From the NCBI GenBank assembly GCA_037074505.1, contig CM073483.1:25655001-25719000 (forward strand): a DNA stretch of 64,000 bases. Direction: 5' to 3'. Source of the stretch: Albizia julibrissin (taxonomy: Eukaryota; Streptophyta; Magnoliopsida; Fabales; Fabaceae). Within the stretch, counting starts at the first letter, position 1. Each line of letters opens with the position of its first letter. Position numbers and translations under genes: made by a program. This document shows, one piece after another, positions 24,721 through 34,591 of this stretch. Under the pieces are notes generated by a model, which saw only the letters and a list, made by a program, of their open reading frames with translations, did no database searches and was not told the origin of the DNA.

Positions 24721-25518
24721 GCATAAATACTTGAAGATAGCTCTGCTATCCTTCTTGTTCTTTTTTAGATCTTTGAGGTAAAGTTTGCAATTTCTCTTCC
24801 AATGACCGAGTTCATTGCAAAAGAAGCATACTCTGTCCTTTGGAGGCTTTGCCTTCTTGGTTGCAGGCTTGGTTTTGGACCTGTTTGACTCTTTGGTCTT
24901 ACCAAGTGAGCCTTTACCCTTTGCCTTGCCGTTGCCCTTCCTTTTCATACCCTTTCCTTTCTAAACCATTAAAACAGTGATGGGCCTTTTCTTAACAAAC
25001 TGATCATAACTTTCTGGGAGTGAGTTTAAGATCAAATTTGTAGCTAACTCCTTGCTTATGGGAAATCCAAGCCTTTCAAAGTGATTAATGTAGCCTTTCA
25101 TCTTTAACACATGAGCACTAACTGGTGCACCTTCAGCCATCTTATAAGAATGTAAGGCCTTTTTGGTCTCACACCTTTCTTGCCTTGCCTATTGTTAGAA
25201 CATTTCCTTGAGATGGATAATCATCTTATGAGCCTCCATATGTTCCAAATCTCTTTGAAGATCTGGAACCATGATGGTAAGCATTAGGCAACCTACATCC
25301 ACAGAGTCGTCCTTATGCTTCATGTAAGCTTCTTTCTAAGCTCTTGGAGTATTGGTTGCAGGCTCCTCAGGAATTGTTTGATCTAGAACATATGCCTTTC
25401 TTTCCTACTTGAGAACAATTCTCAAGTTCCTGAACCAGTCAAGAAAGTTTGTCCCATTGAGTTTGTCCTTCTCAAAGACTGGTCACAGTGATAATGTAGC
25501 AGTATTACTAGTTGACAT
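24628..25518 (-). pseudogene. copia gag remnant (minus)
   Basis: The start codon is probably at 25516-25518 (MSTSNTATLS). KLNGTNFLDWFRNLRIVLK near 25395-25455 is the plant copia Gag core. A lysine/glycine-rich stretch leads to an intact zinc knuckle, CFFCNELGHWKRNC, near 24790-24831. Stops near 25480 and 25398, among others, disable it. The neighbouring LTR, tract and protease place it in the 21600 element. Confidence 0.82.
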
Positions 25519-26150
25519 GATTCTACAATTAAAATATGCAAAGTTAGTTAGTAATTTGCCACTAAATTAACAACCCTTAATATAATAATTAGTTGGATAA
25601 GATCTATATTTCACTTAAATTTAAGTCTGCTTTGGCAAAATGCTTAAATTCAAGTTATTTAGGTAGGTAACCTCTTTACCAATTACATCACATGTAACTC
25701 TTACATCTTTATAGGATTCGATCATCATATGATACGACATGTTTAATCCCATCTAATACATTGAGATCCAAAACCATTTTGTTAATCTCAATTAAGTCAA
25801 AAAATAAATAATCTTTGTGAGTAGCACTATTACTCACGATTGTCTCACCAAGATAACTCAAATGCATCCACTTTGGTGGTTCATACAATTGAGCAATCTA
25901 GGTTTTGACAAGTATTGATTAATTGACGGTATTATGACTTAATATTTGATTTGGAGGGCTTAATTAACTAGTTTTGTTTATATGAATGCAATCATGGTTG
26001 TATCTCATACAAATAAATACATATAAATACAAAAGTATGCATGTAATGATCTAATCAAAAGTATAATTTAAATGTGATACAACATGACTTACCTAACCTA
26101 AAATCCTCCTAAGCCAATAAGAGGACTTCTCTAAATAAGAAAAAGAAATA
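25519..26150. other. leader-like noncoding stretch, no gene seen
   Basis: It lies upstream of the minus-strand copia gag, where a leader, primer site and 5' LTR would be expected. I could not find TGTTGG...CCAACA ends or a TGGTATCAG site, so the 5' LTR seems lost or replaced. Confidence 0.4.
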
Positions 26151-27309
26151 TATTGAGAGAAACCTCATTAGTTGGGAAGATTATGTCCCAGGTTGGTTGC
26201 TCTGCATCACAGGTTGTACCTTTACATTCACATGGTCCTGAATAGTCTAGGGCACCTTCCACTTTACAAGCACCAAAGCAAGAGGAAGATACCATGCCTC
26301 CAAAAGGTATCATTCTTGAACCCTTGAAACCATTTGATAAGAAGGTATAAAACTAAGAGTTTGTTCATCGTAACTTTTACTCGGTAGTTTATGTTGATTT
26401 AGAGTATCTGAGTTCCCACTACTGAGTAAATCTTAGAGAGTACCTAGAATTTTACAAATTATGGCTCAATGTCCATCTCCTATATTCACCAAATGTTGTA
26501 AGAAATTTTTATTGCAACATGCAAGTTCAAAATGCTATGTCTCCAACCGGTGAATTATTAGAAGAAGGATTACAGACCACTGTTCGAGGCCGAAATGTGA
26601 GGATAACCCCCTCTATCATAAATACAATCCTTGGCTATGAAATTCCACCCCGTGATCCTACCAATGAATTTACTCCTAACCAATTATTCAGCCTTTTGAG
26701 ATCGGGTGAACCAGTGGGACCCCTAAATTTTAAACCTGCCTCCATACCCAATCTTCAGCATATCCTCTTCCACATTTATACTAGAAGCATTGTGAATAAG
26801 TTGAAGAACTTTACTCACTTTACTTCTAAAGATTATTACATGATGGGCATCCTTGCTTGTTGATCAACAGAAGAATGTAGGAGAACTAATTTTCCAAGAG
26901 ATAAGGCAGTTCCAATTTTCTTCCACTAGGAACACTTACTTTCCTTTCCCCCATATAGTATCCCTCATTCTAAGACATAACAACATATGATATCTAGACT
27001 CAGATGAAATGGTGAGGATTCCCTGGTTTGGTATAACTCAATTACATTGTATGGGGATCACTCTACCCTTGGAGGAAGAGAGACATACACAAGGTCTTGA
27101 ATCCATACTTGATGAGGCCCAATCCTCTGTAAGAGGTAGACCACTATCTCCATCCTTCTTTAGTGCCTATATACAAGGATATAAGGCTTACGTGATCAAC
27201 AAGGCTGTGGATGGTCTAAGAAATGAGATGAATCAGCAGTATGATCAATTAATTGCAAAATTTAAGCAGTTGGTTGACAAGATGGAACAACAAGTGATCA
27301 AGTTGGTTG
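26151..27309 (+). pseudogene. putative plant transposon protein domain ORF, left part
   Basis: A frame with stops at 26343 onward runs through VHRNFYSVVYVDLEYL, NVVRNFYCNM and an open 114-codon piece at 26519-26863 (TVRGRNVRITPSIINTILGYE, SKDYYMMGILA). The NFY...VRGR...I..LG layout resembles the plant retroelement-associated 'putative plant transposon protein' domain; this is from memory and not checked. A second piece (27009-27309) ends in a heptad-like NEMNQQYDQLIAKFKQLVDKME stretch. The Athila element at 27315 cuts it, and the frame resumes at 36011. Confidence 0.55.
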
Positions 27310-27314
27310 ACAAG
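27310..27314. repeat. target-site duplication ACAAG (left, Athila copy 1)
   Basis: ACAAG directly before the LTR start is repeated at 36006-36010 directly after the other LTR. Five bases is the size made by Ty3-gypsy integrases. Confidence 0.92.
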
Positions 27315-28668
27315 TGTTACAAGTGTAGGATGGTGTATTTAGAAGTGCAAGTGTACACTGTCGTAATCAAGTAATATAGAAGTGAGTAGAGTATCATTCC
27401 CACGAGGATTGATCACTAAGTACCAAAATTGGTAATTTTAATTCTATTTAGTCGGTTGATTAGTTGTGATTGAGATTACAAGATAGAAATGATGAAATAT
27501 GAATACAAGTGATATAAAGACAAATATGAGAAAAAGCCCTAGGGATTAGATTTCACTTAATAAATTCCGGATTGAATCACTTATCTACTCTAATCCTATT
27601 TATTCCACATGATTGATAGTCGAGTTTCCCTATTTTAATTACTAGCCTCTTCCAAGGTCAAGTAATTCTATAATTAATTGCTAACCCAATATATTCCTAT
27701 ATGAATTTAAGCAATCAATCATGCATTAAGATTTATGGAACTCAATTAAGACTACACAACCCATATGAATATATTCCTATTTCATATGCAAATTATGGTT
27801 TTAATTATAGGATCCACACATATGTATCTCCTTCCGGTCTCAACATGCATATTAAAATCATCCAAAAGGTGGCCACTCAATTGTAAGCATTAAGAGGAAT
27901 AATTAAAACTCAATCATGAAGGAAAAATTAAAACTAGATTTAATAAGTTAAGATTCAATCCGTCATTAGTAAGCTACGTCATCACCCTAGGAAAAGGAAA
28001 ATTTAGCTCATGATAAAATTAAAAACAAAACCAAAATATATTCCAAACATCATAAATATTTCATAAAAATTAATTACAAAAACATAAAAATACTACTACA
28101 AGATACATGAAAATGGAAAATCTAGCCTATCATATAGGAGGTAAAACCATCCATGTAGGGGGCAACCTATACCATCCATAAAGGAGGACTACCTAGGCCT
28201 TCCATAAAGGAGGTAAAACCATCCATGTAGGAGGCATGCAAGAAGTAAAAAAATGTAAGAAATAAATTCTAAAAATAACAACTATCTCTCTAAAATAGAA
28301 ACTCTCTCTCTCTCTTCCTTCCTCTTCCTTCCTCCTCATTTTAGGGTGCCAAGAAGCTCTATTTATAGGCTTCATTTTCGGACTGCTACAGTGATTTACT
28401 ACAGTGAACCGACCACACCGTCCGCTACAGTAAACCGCAATGGTTTGCTACAGTGCACAGTGAACAGTACCCGCATGAACAGTGCACAGTGAATAGTACC
28501 TTTCCCTTAAATGCCTTCTTTAATTCTTTTTAATCCGGTACTGTCCATGGCTGCAAGAAAATCATTATTTATTTATTAATTACACCCAAATTGATTACAT
28601 TCAGCTCAAATATAGTCCACAAAATCATCATATAAGGGAAAATGAATATGTAAATATTTTACTTATCA
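27315..28668 (-). repeat. 3' LTR of Athila copy 1
   Basis: 1354 bases, plus-strand ends TGTTAC and TTATCA. Minus-strand TATA box at 28359-28367 (TATAAATAG). Between TATA and the LTR start lies a cluster of CTACAGTG/CACTGTAGC and GCACAGTGAACAGT motifs (28380-28500). Downstream in the transcribed part are repeats of a CCATCCATGTAGGAGG-like unit (28120-28235). Confidence 0.93.
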
Positions 28669-28681
28669 AATTCCCCCACAC
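28669..28681 (-). other. polypurine tract, Athila copy 1
   Basis: The minus strand reads GTGTGGGGGAATT directly before the TGATAAG start of the 3' LTR. Copy 2 has ATGAGGGAATT in the same place. Confidence 0.8.
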
Positions 28682-30061
28682 TTTAGCTCTTGGACGTCCT
28701 CGGACAAGAAAGAGTAACTAATAAGTGCTTCCAACAAAATCAGAAGTGTCAAGTCATAAACAAGGACACAATTAAAGAATAAAGAGATCATAGTATTCTT
28801 AAATCAATAAAAGTATAAACTGGTAACTTCATTTGAAAATAAATGAACCAAATTCATAGTTGTGGCTTATTCTCTCAATCTCTCAAGTGTTTTAGGGTAA
28901 GTGTTTCGCTCAAATTCACCTGAAAAAATTTCACTACCATAAGCTTGCCAAAAATCGCAATCTCCACTACCTATTTCACATGCATAATGCAAATCAAAAG
29001 GACTTATTAAAGGTTGTAATGGGGTTAAAGTAAAAGGAATGTAAAAAGTGATAAGAAGTGCTATATTTACTAAGTAAATAGAGCAATTGAAAAATGGGCC
29101 ATCTTATGAATAACCTGGCCTATCTCATCCCAACAACCCATAATTTACATTTTTTTTCTTTTTCTTTTTCTTTCTTTTTTTTCTTTTTTTTCTTCTTCTT
29201 GTTTTATTTTTTACAACTTCTGCACTTTTGTGGTTGATGATATATAGACCCCCACACTTGTCAAAAGCCCATTTTACAGAAATTTCAAATGCTCTGTTAA
29301 TCTTTCGAATTAAGTAAAAGCACTTGATAAATCATTAAAACACATATTAATGGGTTGATAATAAAGAAATAATCAATTAGGCTCAAAGGGGCTTATCAAT
29401 GGTATAATTGCAAGGTTGGCTATTTGGCTCTAGCTAAACAAAATGAATGCCTTTATCATTTTTGAATGTGCATGTGACATGTAATTTCAACTAGATTTAA
29501 AGCAAGTTCTAGAGTGACAACTTAATAGGTGAATATCACACACAAGAAAGATAATCACTATTGATCATATAGGCTCAAAAGCTCACGATTAGGGACTTTC
29601 AAATTCAGCTCAGTCAGTCTCAAAATTCATCACCAAATTCAACAATTAATTGTTCAATCATGCTATAAAATCTCTAAACTCAATTGATCCATGCTTCAAA
29701 CTTATATACTTCTTAAAATTATTGAAAAGCACTCAAAAAAAATTTTTATTTTTTTATATATTTTTTTATTTTAGATGAAACAGAAAGAAAGAAAAAAAAT
29801 TACAACTAATAAGATGCGTCTCAAGAGTTAAGAATAACTCTTTACTCTGCCATCTATGCATACCCCATGCATCTAATGGTTTTACTAACTAACTATCTAA
29901 TGGAGAAACTATGCGCTTTTTTTTAATAATCCTCCCCCAACCTAAATCAGACATTGTCCTCAATGTCTTCTAAAGATTAAAGAAAGTTTTTTTTTGAACA
30001 ACCTAAACACACAATAAATTAAACCAAAATGCTAAAAGTAAAACCATAAGATAAAAGAAAG
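28682..30061 (-). other. Athila 3' noncoding region, copy 1
   Basis: About 1.4 kb without an open frame, equivalent to 60110-61410 in copy 2. It holds a pyrimidine-rich (plus strand) tract at 29150-29210, a short T-rich tract at 29740-29770, and a CCCCCAACCTAAATCAGAC...CTCAATG segment at 29935-29972. Similarity between copies runs the full length, including the CCGAGGACGTCCAAGAGCTA segment near the 3' LTR. Confidence 0.75.
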
Positions 30062-30726
30062 TTACAACCGGAGAGTGGTATCTGGATTCTGCTTCTGACT
30101 GCTATCTGAAGATTGCCCACCTTTTTCTTTTACTAATAGATCTGGTTGAGGTTCATAGGTTTGCAGTTTATCTAGTAGTTGATCAGCAGTTGGTGCAGAA
30201 ATGATGGAATGACGAGTCGCTAAATGAATCCTGTTTCCACAGCATGATCAAGAAAAGACAACATATTATTATAAAAACCATTAACATTTAACAATCCTAA
30301 TGGTTTTTTATGAAAGTTCAGTTTAGCCCAATATGCAATGCTAGAGATCCCATCCAACGTTTCAAAACCACCGGGTAGAGCGATAAAACCATCAGCATGG
30401 TAAAACATACGTCCCATTCGTTCAGGCAGGCTTGAAACCTCTAACTCTTGGACTAAGAAGAAGAAGTGATGTTCTAACTCCTTTATCCTTACACACAAAC
30501 CCGTGCTACCATTAATGGTTGCAGGAATAGCCATACTTAACTTCAGGCCCTCGAGACCTCTCCAGTAGACAAAGTTGATTTTCCTAGCGGCTAGTGCATG
30601 TCCCAGTTCCTGTGTTGCAGGTATAAACTCTCCATCCTTTCCTGAGTCAGTTTCACCAAAAATGCATATAGATATAAAACTGCATTTTAGAGTGATACCA
30701 CTCCTCTCTCTTTCTCTCTCAGACAT
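30062..30726 (-). pseudogene. LOG-like (LONELY GUY / lysine decarboxylase-like) ORF carried by Athila copy 1
   Basis: Start MSERERERSG at 30726; the open frame runs 168 codons to a stop at 30220. A net 5-base loss relative to copy 2 just before that stop shifts the frame; translation in the other frame continues as TRHSIISAPTADQLLDKLQTYEP to a stop at 30062-30064. LOG features in order: ICIFGETDSGKDGEFIPATQELG (nucleotide-binding N-terminus), ARKINFVYWRG (YGGG region), SLPERMGRM (MHxRKxxM region, Arg kept), ALPGGFETLDG (PGGxGTxxE region) and KPLGLLNVNGFY. Gly-5 and the catalytic Glu of the signature are Glu and Gly. LOG enzymes release active cytokinin base from nucleotide precursors; this one probably cannot. 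Confidence 0.85.
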
Positions 30727-31007
30727 TTTGTGTTTTTTTACAAATGGAAGATTACATATTTATATTACAAAAACAGCAACAACAAAATCATGCAAATCAC
30801 ACATTTTTCAAAAAAATTTGAAAAAAAATTTCTGACACGAATGACCAGTGGGCCACTGTGCCAAGAAATTAAGTAAAGTGAGTAAAGAAAGTTAAAAGTT
30901 ACTGAAAAAGATAAGACATATTGACAAAAGCAAGATTATGTACAGTAGTTGTGATTGTGGCTCACATCTTCCTCTGGTTTTACGTCCAGTAACGGCTTAA
31001 ACGCTTT

Positions 31008-31550
31008 CTATGAATTGAGGATTTGCTTCCCATCCAGTTTTCTTATAAACTGGCAAACAGGGTCTTTTAACGTCAAATTCCCAAGACGGTAGCGCTCTTT
31101 TTCTTTGTTGAATATGTCTAATAAATCAAGAAGTACACGATGAACATCACCACTAGGATGTGTCTCAAGAGTCTGAATGATATCATCCAATGACTCCTTA
31201 CTCAGTCCATCCTTTATAAATTGAATTTTATCTTCTCGATTTATAGAAACCATACCTTTGCTCCTACAGCGCTGATCACAATTCCACCTTGCACATTTAG
31301 GACAAACCTTCATTCTTTTAGCTCTTCTCTTTTTAGAGTAAGAGCTTCTTCCCATACTTGGCATAGGTTTAATAAATGAATCATGAATCTCACCTATTAA
31401 ACGTACCTTAGCTTCACTGATCCATCGGACATCCTCAGGAAGGCTCAAACGCTTGAATGTCTTCATTCTTTCAAGTCGACAGCTATAGATCTTCCTAAGC
31501 ACATCTTTGGGAAGAGTAGGGAACCGGTTCTTAAGCTTTACAATAATTTC
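31008..31550 (-). CDS. accessory ORF with Cys cluster, unknown function (copy 1)
   Basis: Open for 164 codons from the internal Met at 31502 to a stop at 31008. The frame extends upstream without a stop to about 31550, where copy 2 has its ATG and copy 1 has ATA. Visible: a basic stretch KKRRAKRMK, then VCPKCARWNCDQRC (C-x2-C-x4-C-x3-C, zinc-ribbon-like spacing), then an acidic/helical second half (INREDKIQFIKDGLSKESLDDIIQTLE). No signal peptide or membrane segment, so it does not look like the env-like ORF of classical Athila. I do not recognise the family. Same place and orientation as 58612-59160. Confidence 0.7.
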   Translation of the reverse strand, partial: EIIVKLKNRFPTLPKDVLRKIYSCRLERMKTFKRLSLPEDVRWISEAKVRLIGEIHDSFIKPMPSMGRSSYSKKRRAKRMKVCPKCARWNCDQRCRSKGMVSINREDKIQFIKDGLSKESLDDIIQTLETHPSGDVHRVLLDLLDIFNKEKERYRLGNLTLKDPVCQFIRKLDGKQILNS

Positions 31551-31749
31551 CTATATGATGACACTAAAATTTAAAGATGCAGTTTTTTGTGCTTCAGTAA
31601 GTAAGAAAGCAAAATGAAAGATTAAGGAAAAGAAGTTTTGGGTTGCCTCCCAAATAGCCGCCCTTCTTTAACGTCTTTAGCTAGACAAAGACCAAACCAA
31701 TAAAATTTTTTATTTTATTTTATTTTTATTTTTATTTTTTTAAAAAAAA

Positions 31750-33315
31750 TTAGGACTTACCTGTTGTTTCCTCCAAAGTGATGACAGTTTTCAAAGTGTT
31801 GAGTGCACCGTCATTATATTCTTTCAGCCTTTGCTCATTTACTTTGAATTTTCGATCACCATCTTGAATCTCCACAGCTCCATATGGCCATGTTTGAACC
31901 ACAGTAAAAGGTCCTGACCACCTTGATCTCAGCTTTCCTAGAAATAGCTTTAACCTTGAGTTGCATATCAGAACTTTTTGTCCCGGCGTGAACTCTCTCC
32001 TCAAAATTCTTTTATCCTGCCACATTTGTGTCTTCTCCTTATATAACTTTGCATTCTTATGAGCTTGTTGTCTGGATTTTTCAAGCTCATTGAGTTGGAG
32101 AAGTCTCTTCTTACCAGTTGTCTTTAAGTCAGAATTTAAGGCTTTTATTGCCCAATATTCTTTGTGCACTTCAGGATTAGTTGATTTTGAAACATCTACT
32201 ATTCTCATTATGAGTGGTTGATTCATGCAGCTTTTGTTCACCACGTCTTTTGTGCATCTGGTTAATGTATCTACTCTGTAACAGGTGTCACCTTCATTTG
32301 GACATGACCAAGCCTTAAAAATGTTAAAAGATACTTGGTCATCTTGAGCTCGTAAAGTCAACTTTCCCTGTTGCACATCTATTAAAGTTCTCCCAGTTGC
32401 TAAGAATGGCCTCCCAAGAATGATAGGAATTTCTTGGTCTTCTTCCATGTCAAGAATGATGAAATCTGCTGGAAATATGAGTTTGTCCACCTTCACCAGA
32501 ACATCTTCTAAGACACCCCTTGGATGTTTAATTGATCGATCAGCAAGAAGTAGTGAAACTGTGGTAGGCTTCACCTCTCCAAGACCAAGTTTTCTGTAGA
32601 CAGATAAGGGCATGAGATTTACACTTGCTCCCAGGTCACAAAGTGCTCTTTCAAAGTTACATTGACCTATGGTGCAAGGTATGCAAAAGCTTTCTGGATC
32701 TTTCAGCTTTGGTGGTAGTTTCTTTTTCAGAATGGCACTGCACTCCTCAGTAACTGCCTCAAATTCCTCCAACTTACGCTTATTTGAGAGAATGTCCTTC
32801 ATGAATTTTGCATAACTAGGCATTTGGGCAAGAGCGTCTGTAAAAGGGATGTTGATATGTAACTTTTTGAAAACCTCGAAAAACTTTTTAAACTGCTTGT
32901 CTAGCTTTGCCTTCACAAGTTTCTGAGGGTATGGAACTGGTGGTACATATGGAGGAGGGTTATCTGGAAAGCTGATTCTTCCTCGTACCACATCATCTTC
33001 TTGAGGTTTCTGTGCTTCCTCCTTCTTTTCTTGTTCACTTTCTTTCTTTTCTCCGTCATTCTTATGTAGAATTACAGGATCTTTCAATTCTTTCCCACTC
33101 CTTAATGCATTAGCCTTCACATGCTCTATTGGGTTTTTTTCAGTGTCACTTGGAAAAGTACCTGGTTGTCTGGAATTCAGCATATTTGCAATTTGGCCTA
33201 TTTGGATCTCCAAGTTCTTTATTGAGGCTTCGTGGCTTCTGAGTGTTGCATCAGTCCTAACCATGAATTGAGATGTATTCATGGTTAGTTGAGCCAGTGC
33301 ATCTTCCACATTCAC
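31750..33315 (-). CDS. Gag C-terminus, protease and integrase C-terminus in one open frame
   Basis: 521 codons from an internal Met; the true frame continues upstream through a stop at 33369-33367 into gag. Residues 1-200 are the hydrophilic Gag C-terminal part. The aspartic protease has ALCDLGASVNLMPLS with the catalytic Asp near residue 227 (DLGA in place of DSGA/DTGA) and ILGRPFLATGRTLIDV near 300. At residue 383 (about 32167) the protein jumps from PEV to HKEYWAIKALN, which lies in the integrase C-terminal region of copy 2, and continues in frame to the normal C-terminus (GPFTVVQTWPYGAVEIQDG). RT, RNase H and the integrase DDE core are gone. The joint is clean and the frame is open throughout. 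Confidence 0.88.
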   Translation of the reverse strand: MNVEDALAQLTMNTSQFMVRTDATLRSHEASIKNLEIQIGQIANMLNSRQPGTFPSDTEKNPIEHVKANALRSGKELKDPVILHKNDGEKKESEQEKKEEAQKPQEDDVVRGRISFPDNPPPYVPPVPYPQKLVKAKLDKQFKKFFEVFKKLHINIPFTDALAQMPSYAKFMKDILSNKRKLEEFEAVTEECSAILKKKLPPKLKDPESFCIPCTIGQCNFERALCDLGASVNLMPLSVYRKLGLGEVKPTTVSLLLADRSIKHPRGVLEDVLVKVDKLIFPADFIILDMEEDQEIPIILGRPFLATGRTLIDVQQGKLTLRAQDDQVSFNIFKAWSCPNEGDTCYRVDTLTRCTKDVVNKSCMNQPLIMRIVDVSKSTNPEVHKEYWAIKALNSDLKTTGKKRLLQLNELEKSRQQAHKNAKLYKEKTQMWQDKRILRREFTPGQKVLICNSRLKLFLGKLRSRWSGPFTVVQTWPYGAVEIQDGDRKFKVNEQRLKEYNDGALNTLKTVITLEETTGKS

Positions 33316-33366
33316 TTTTTGCTGTGGTGGATTTGGTGGTTGAAGAGCTTGTCGCTGGTAGTTCCC

Positions 33367-34467
33367 TTACGGTTTGAACACATTTTGATTATTCCTCCAG
33401 CCAAAGTTTGGATGATTCCGCCAACCTGGATTATAAGTGTTTAAGAATGGGTCATTTCTTTGATTTATGATATAATGAGCTTGCTCAGACTGAGAAGGTA
33501 TGGATGACTGTCCATCTTGACTTTGCATACTCATATGAGGTCCTCGATATCTGTCACAGGTTTCATGAGGAGTACTGATTGCATTTGCTTGACTAGTTAA
33601 TGAGCTCACTTGCTTGGATATAGATGCAACTTGAGAAGATAAAGCTGTAAGGATATCGAGCTCGTGCACTCCAAGTACCTTCTTTGAATTATGACGTTCA
33701 GAAGGCAATTGATATGCATTTGCTGCCATCTCCTCAAGTAAATTGTAGGCATCATCTAGATTTTTTCCCATTAAAGATCCTCCAGCTGCAGCATCTACAA
33801 GAATTCTGGTGGTATGCGTCATCCCATTGTAGAATGTTTGCAGTCTCCACCAATCTGGTAACCCATGATGAGGACATCTCCTTAGCAACTCCTTGTATCT
33901 TTCTCAGGCTTCATAAAGGCTTTCTAGTTCATGCTGGGAAAATGAGGTAATTTCATTCTTCAATTTTGCAGTTTTTCCTGACGGAAAGTATTTCGCCAAA
34001 AATTTCTGTGCCAAGGCATCCTATGTAGTTATGCTTCCCACTGGTAGAGAATGTAACCAGCTCTTAGCCTTATCCCTGAGTAAGAAAGGGAAAAGTCTAA
34101 GTCTAATGGCATCATCTGTAACACCATTATGCTTGAATATGTCGCATATTTCTAGGAAGCTAGCTATGTGTGTGTTGGGATCTTCTGTTGATAAACCACC
34201 AAACTGATTGGCTTGCACCATCTGGATAATTGCAGGCTTGATTTCAAAATTGTTGGCTGCTATTGGTGGTTTTCTGATTCCAGAAGTTGTCTCAATGACT
34301 GTTGGTATTGCATAATCACGAAGTGTTTTGGTATCTGCTGCTTCTCCTTCCGAATTTGCCATTGAATTGATTGAAGTAGACTGCTTTCGAACTCTCCGAT
34401 TTCTTCGAAAAGTTCTCTCGATCTCATAATCACAAGGTTGTAATTCAGTCTTCTTCGATCTGGCCAT
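33367..34467 (-). pseudogene. Athila gag, copy 1
   Basis: Start MARSKKTELQ at 34467, about 100 bases after the primer site. The retrotransposon Gag core is clear: NTHIASFLEICD, DDAIRLRLFPFLLRDKAKSWLHSLP, ERYKELLRRCPHHG and DAAAGGSLMGK. The frame is constant with the protease ORF and is broken only by three stops: TAG at 34021-34023 (for Trp), TGA at 33904-33906 (for Trp) and TAA at 33367-33369. The last is at the same codon in copy 2. No zinc knuckle is seen, which fits Athila Gags. Confidence 0.9.
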
Positions 34468-34567
34468 ATACTAAGCAAAAACCTGAAAAGAAACAAAAGA
34501 AACATAAAAAATGTAATATGAAGACCAAATTAGTATTAAAATTACTTGGTATTGATATTAATGACAA

Positions 34568-34585
34568 TCCCCGGCAACGGCGCTA
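34568..34585 (-). other. primer-binding site, tRNA-Asp type (copy 1)
   Basis: The minus strand reads TAGCGCCGTTGCCGGGGA a few bases inside the 5' LTR. Copy 2 has TGGCGCCGTTGCCGGGGA, the complement of the 3' end of plant tRNA-Asp, typical of Athila/Tat. The second base differs here (A for G). Confidence 0.9.
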
Positions 34586-34591
34586 AAAACT

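Larger units (their letters stand above)
21600..25518 (-). mobile_element. Ty1-copia element, reverse strand, internally deleted
   Basis: Read on the minus strand, the order is gag (25518-24628), protease and GAG-pre-integrase (24720-24001), a short RT end with RNase H (24000-23151), polypurine tract and 3' LTR (23137-21600). The integrase catalytic core and most of RT are missing between the pieces. No matching 5' LTR is visible to the right. It is a dead deletion derivative. Confidence 0.85.

Noticed and set aside
26131..26313. Minus-strand 60-codon Cys-containing ORF
   Set aside because: No family is recognised, and the plus strand here reads into the transposon-protein ORF; most likely an antisense shadow.
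30575..30835. Plus-strand 86-codon ORF
   Set aside because: Antisense to the start of the LOG-like gene of Athila copy 1.
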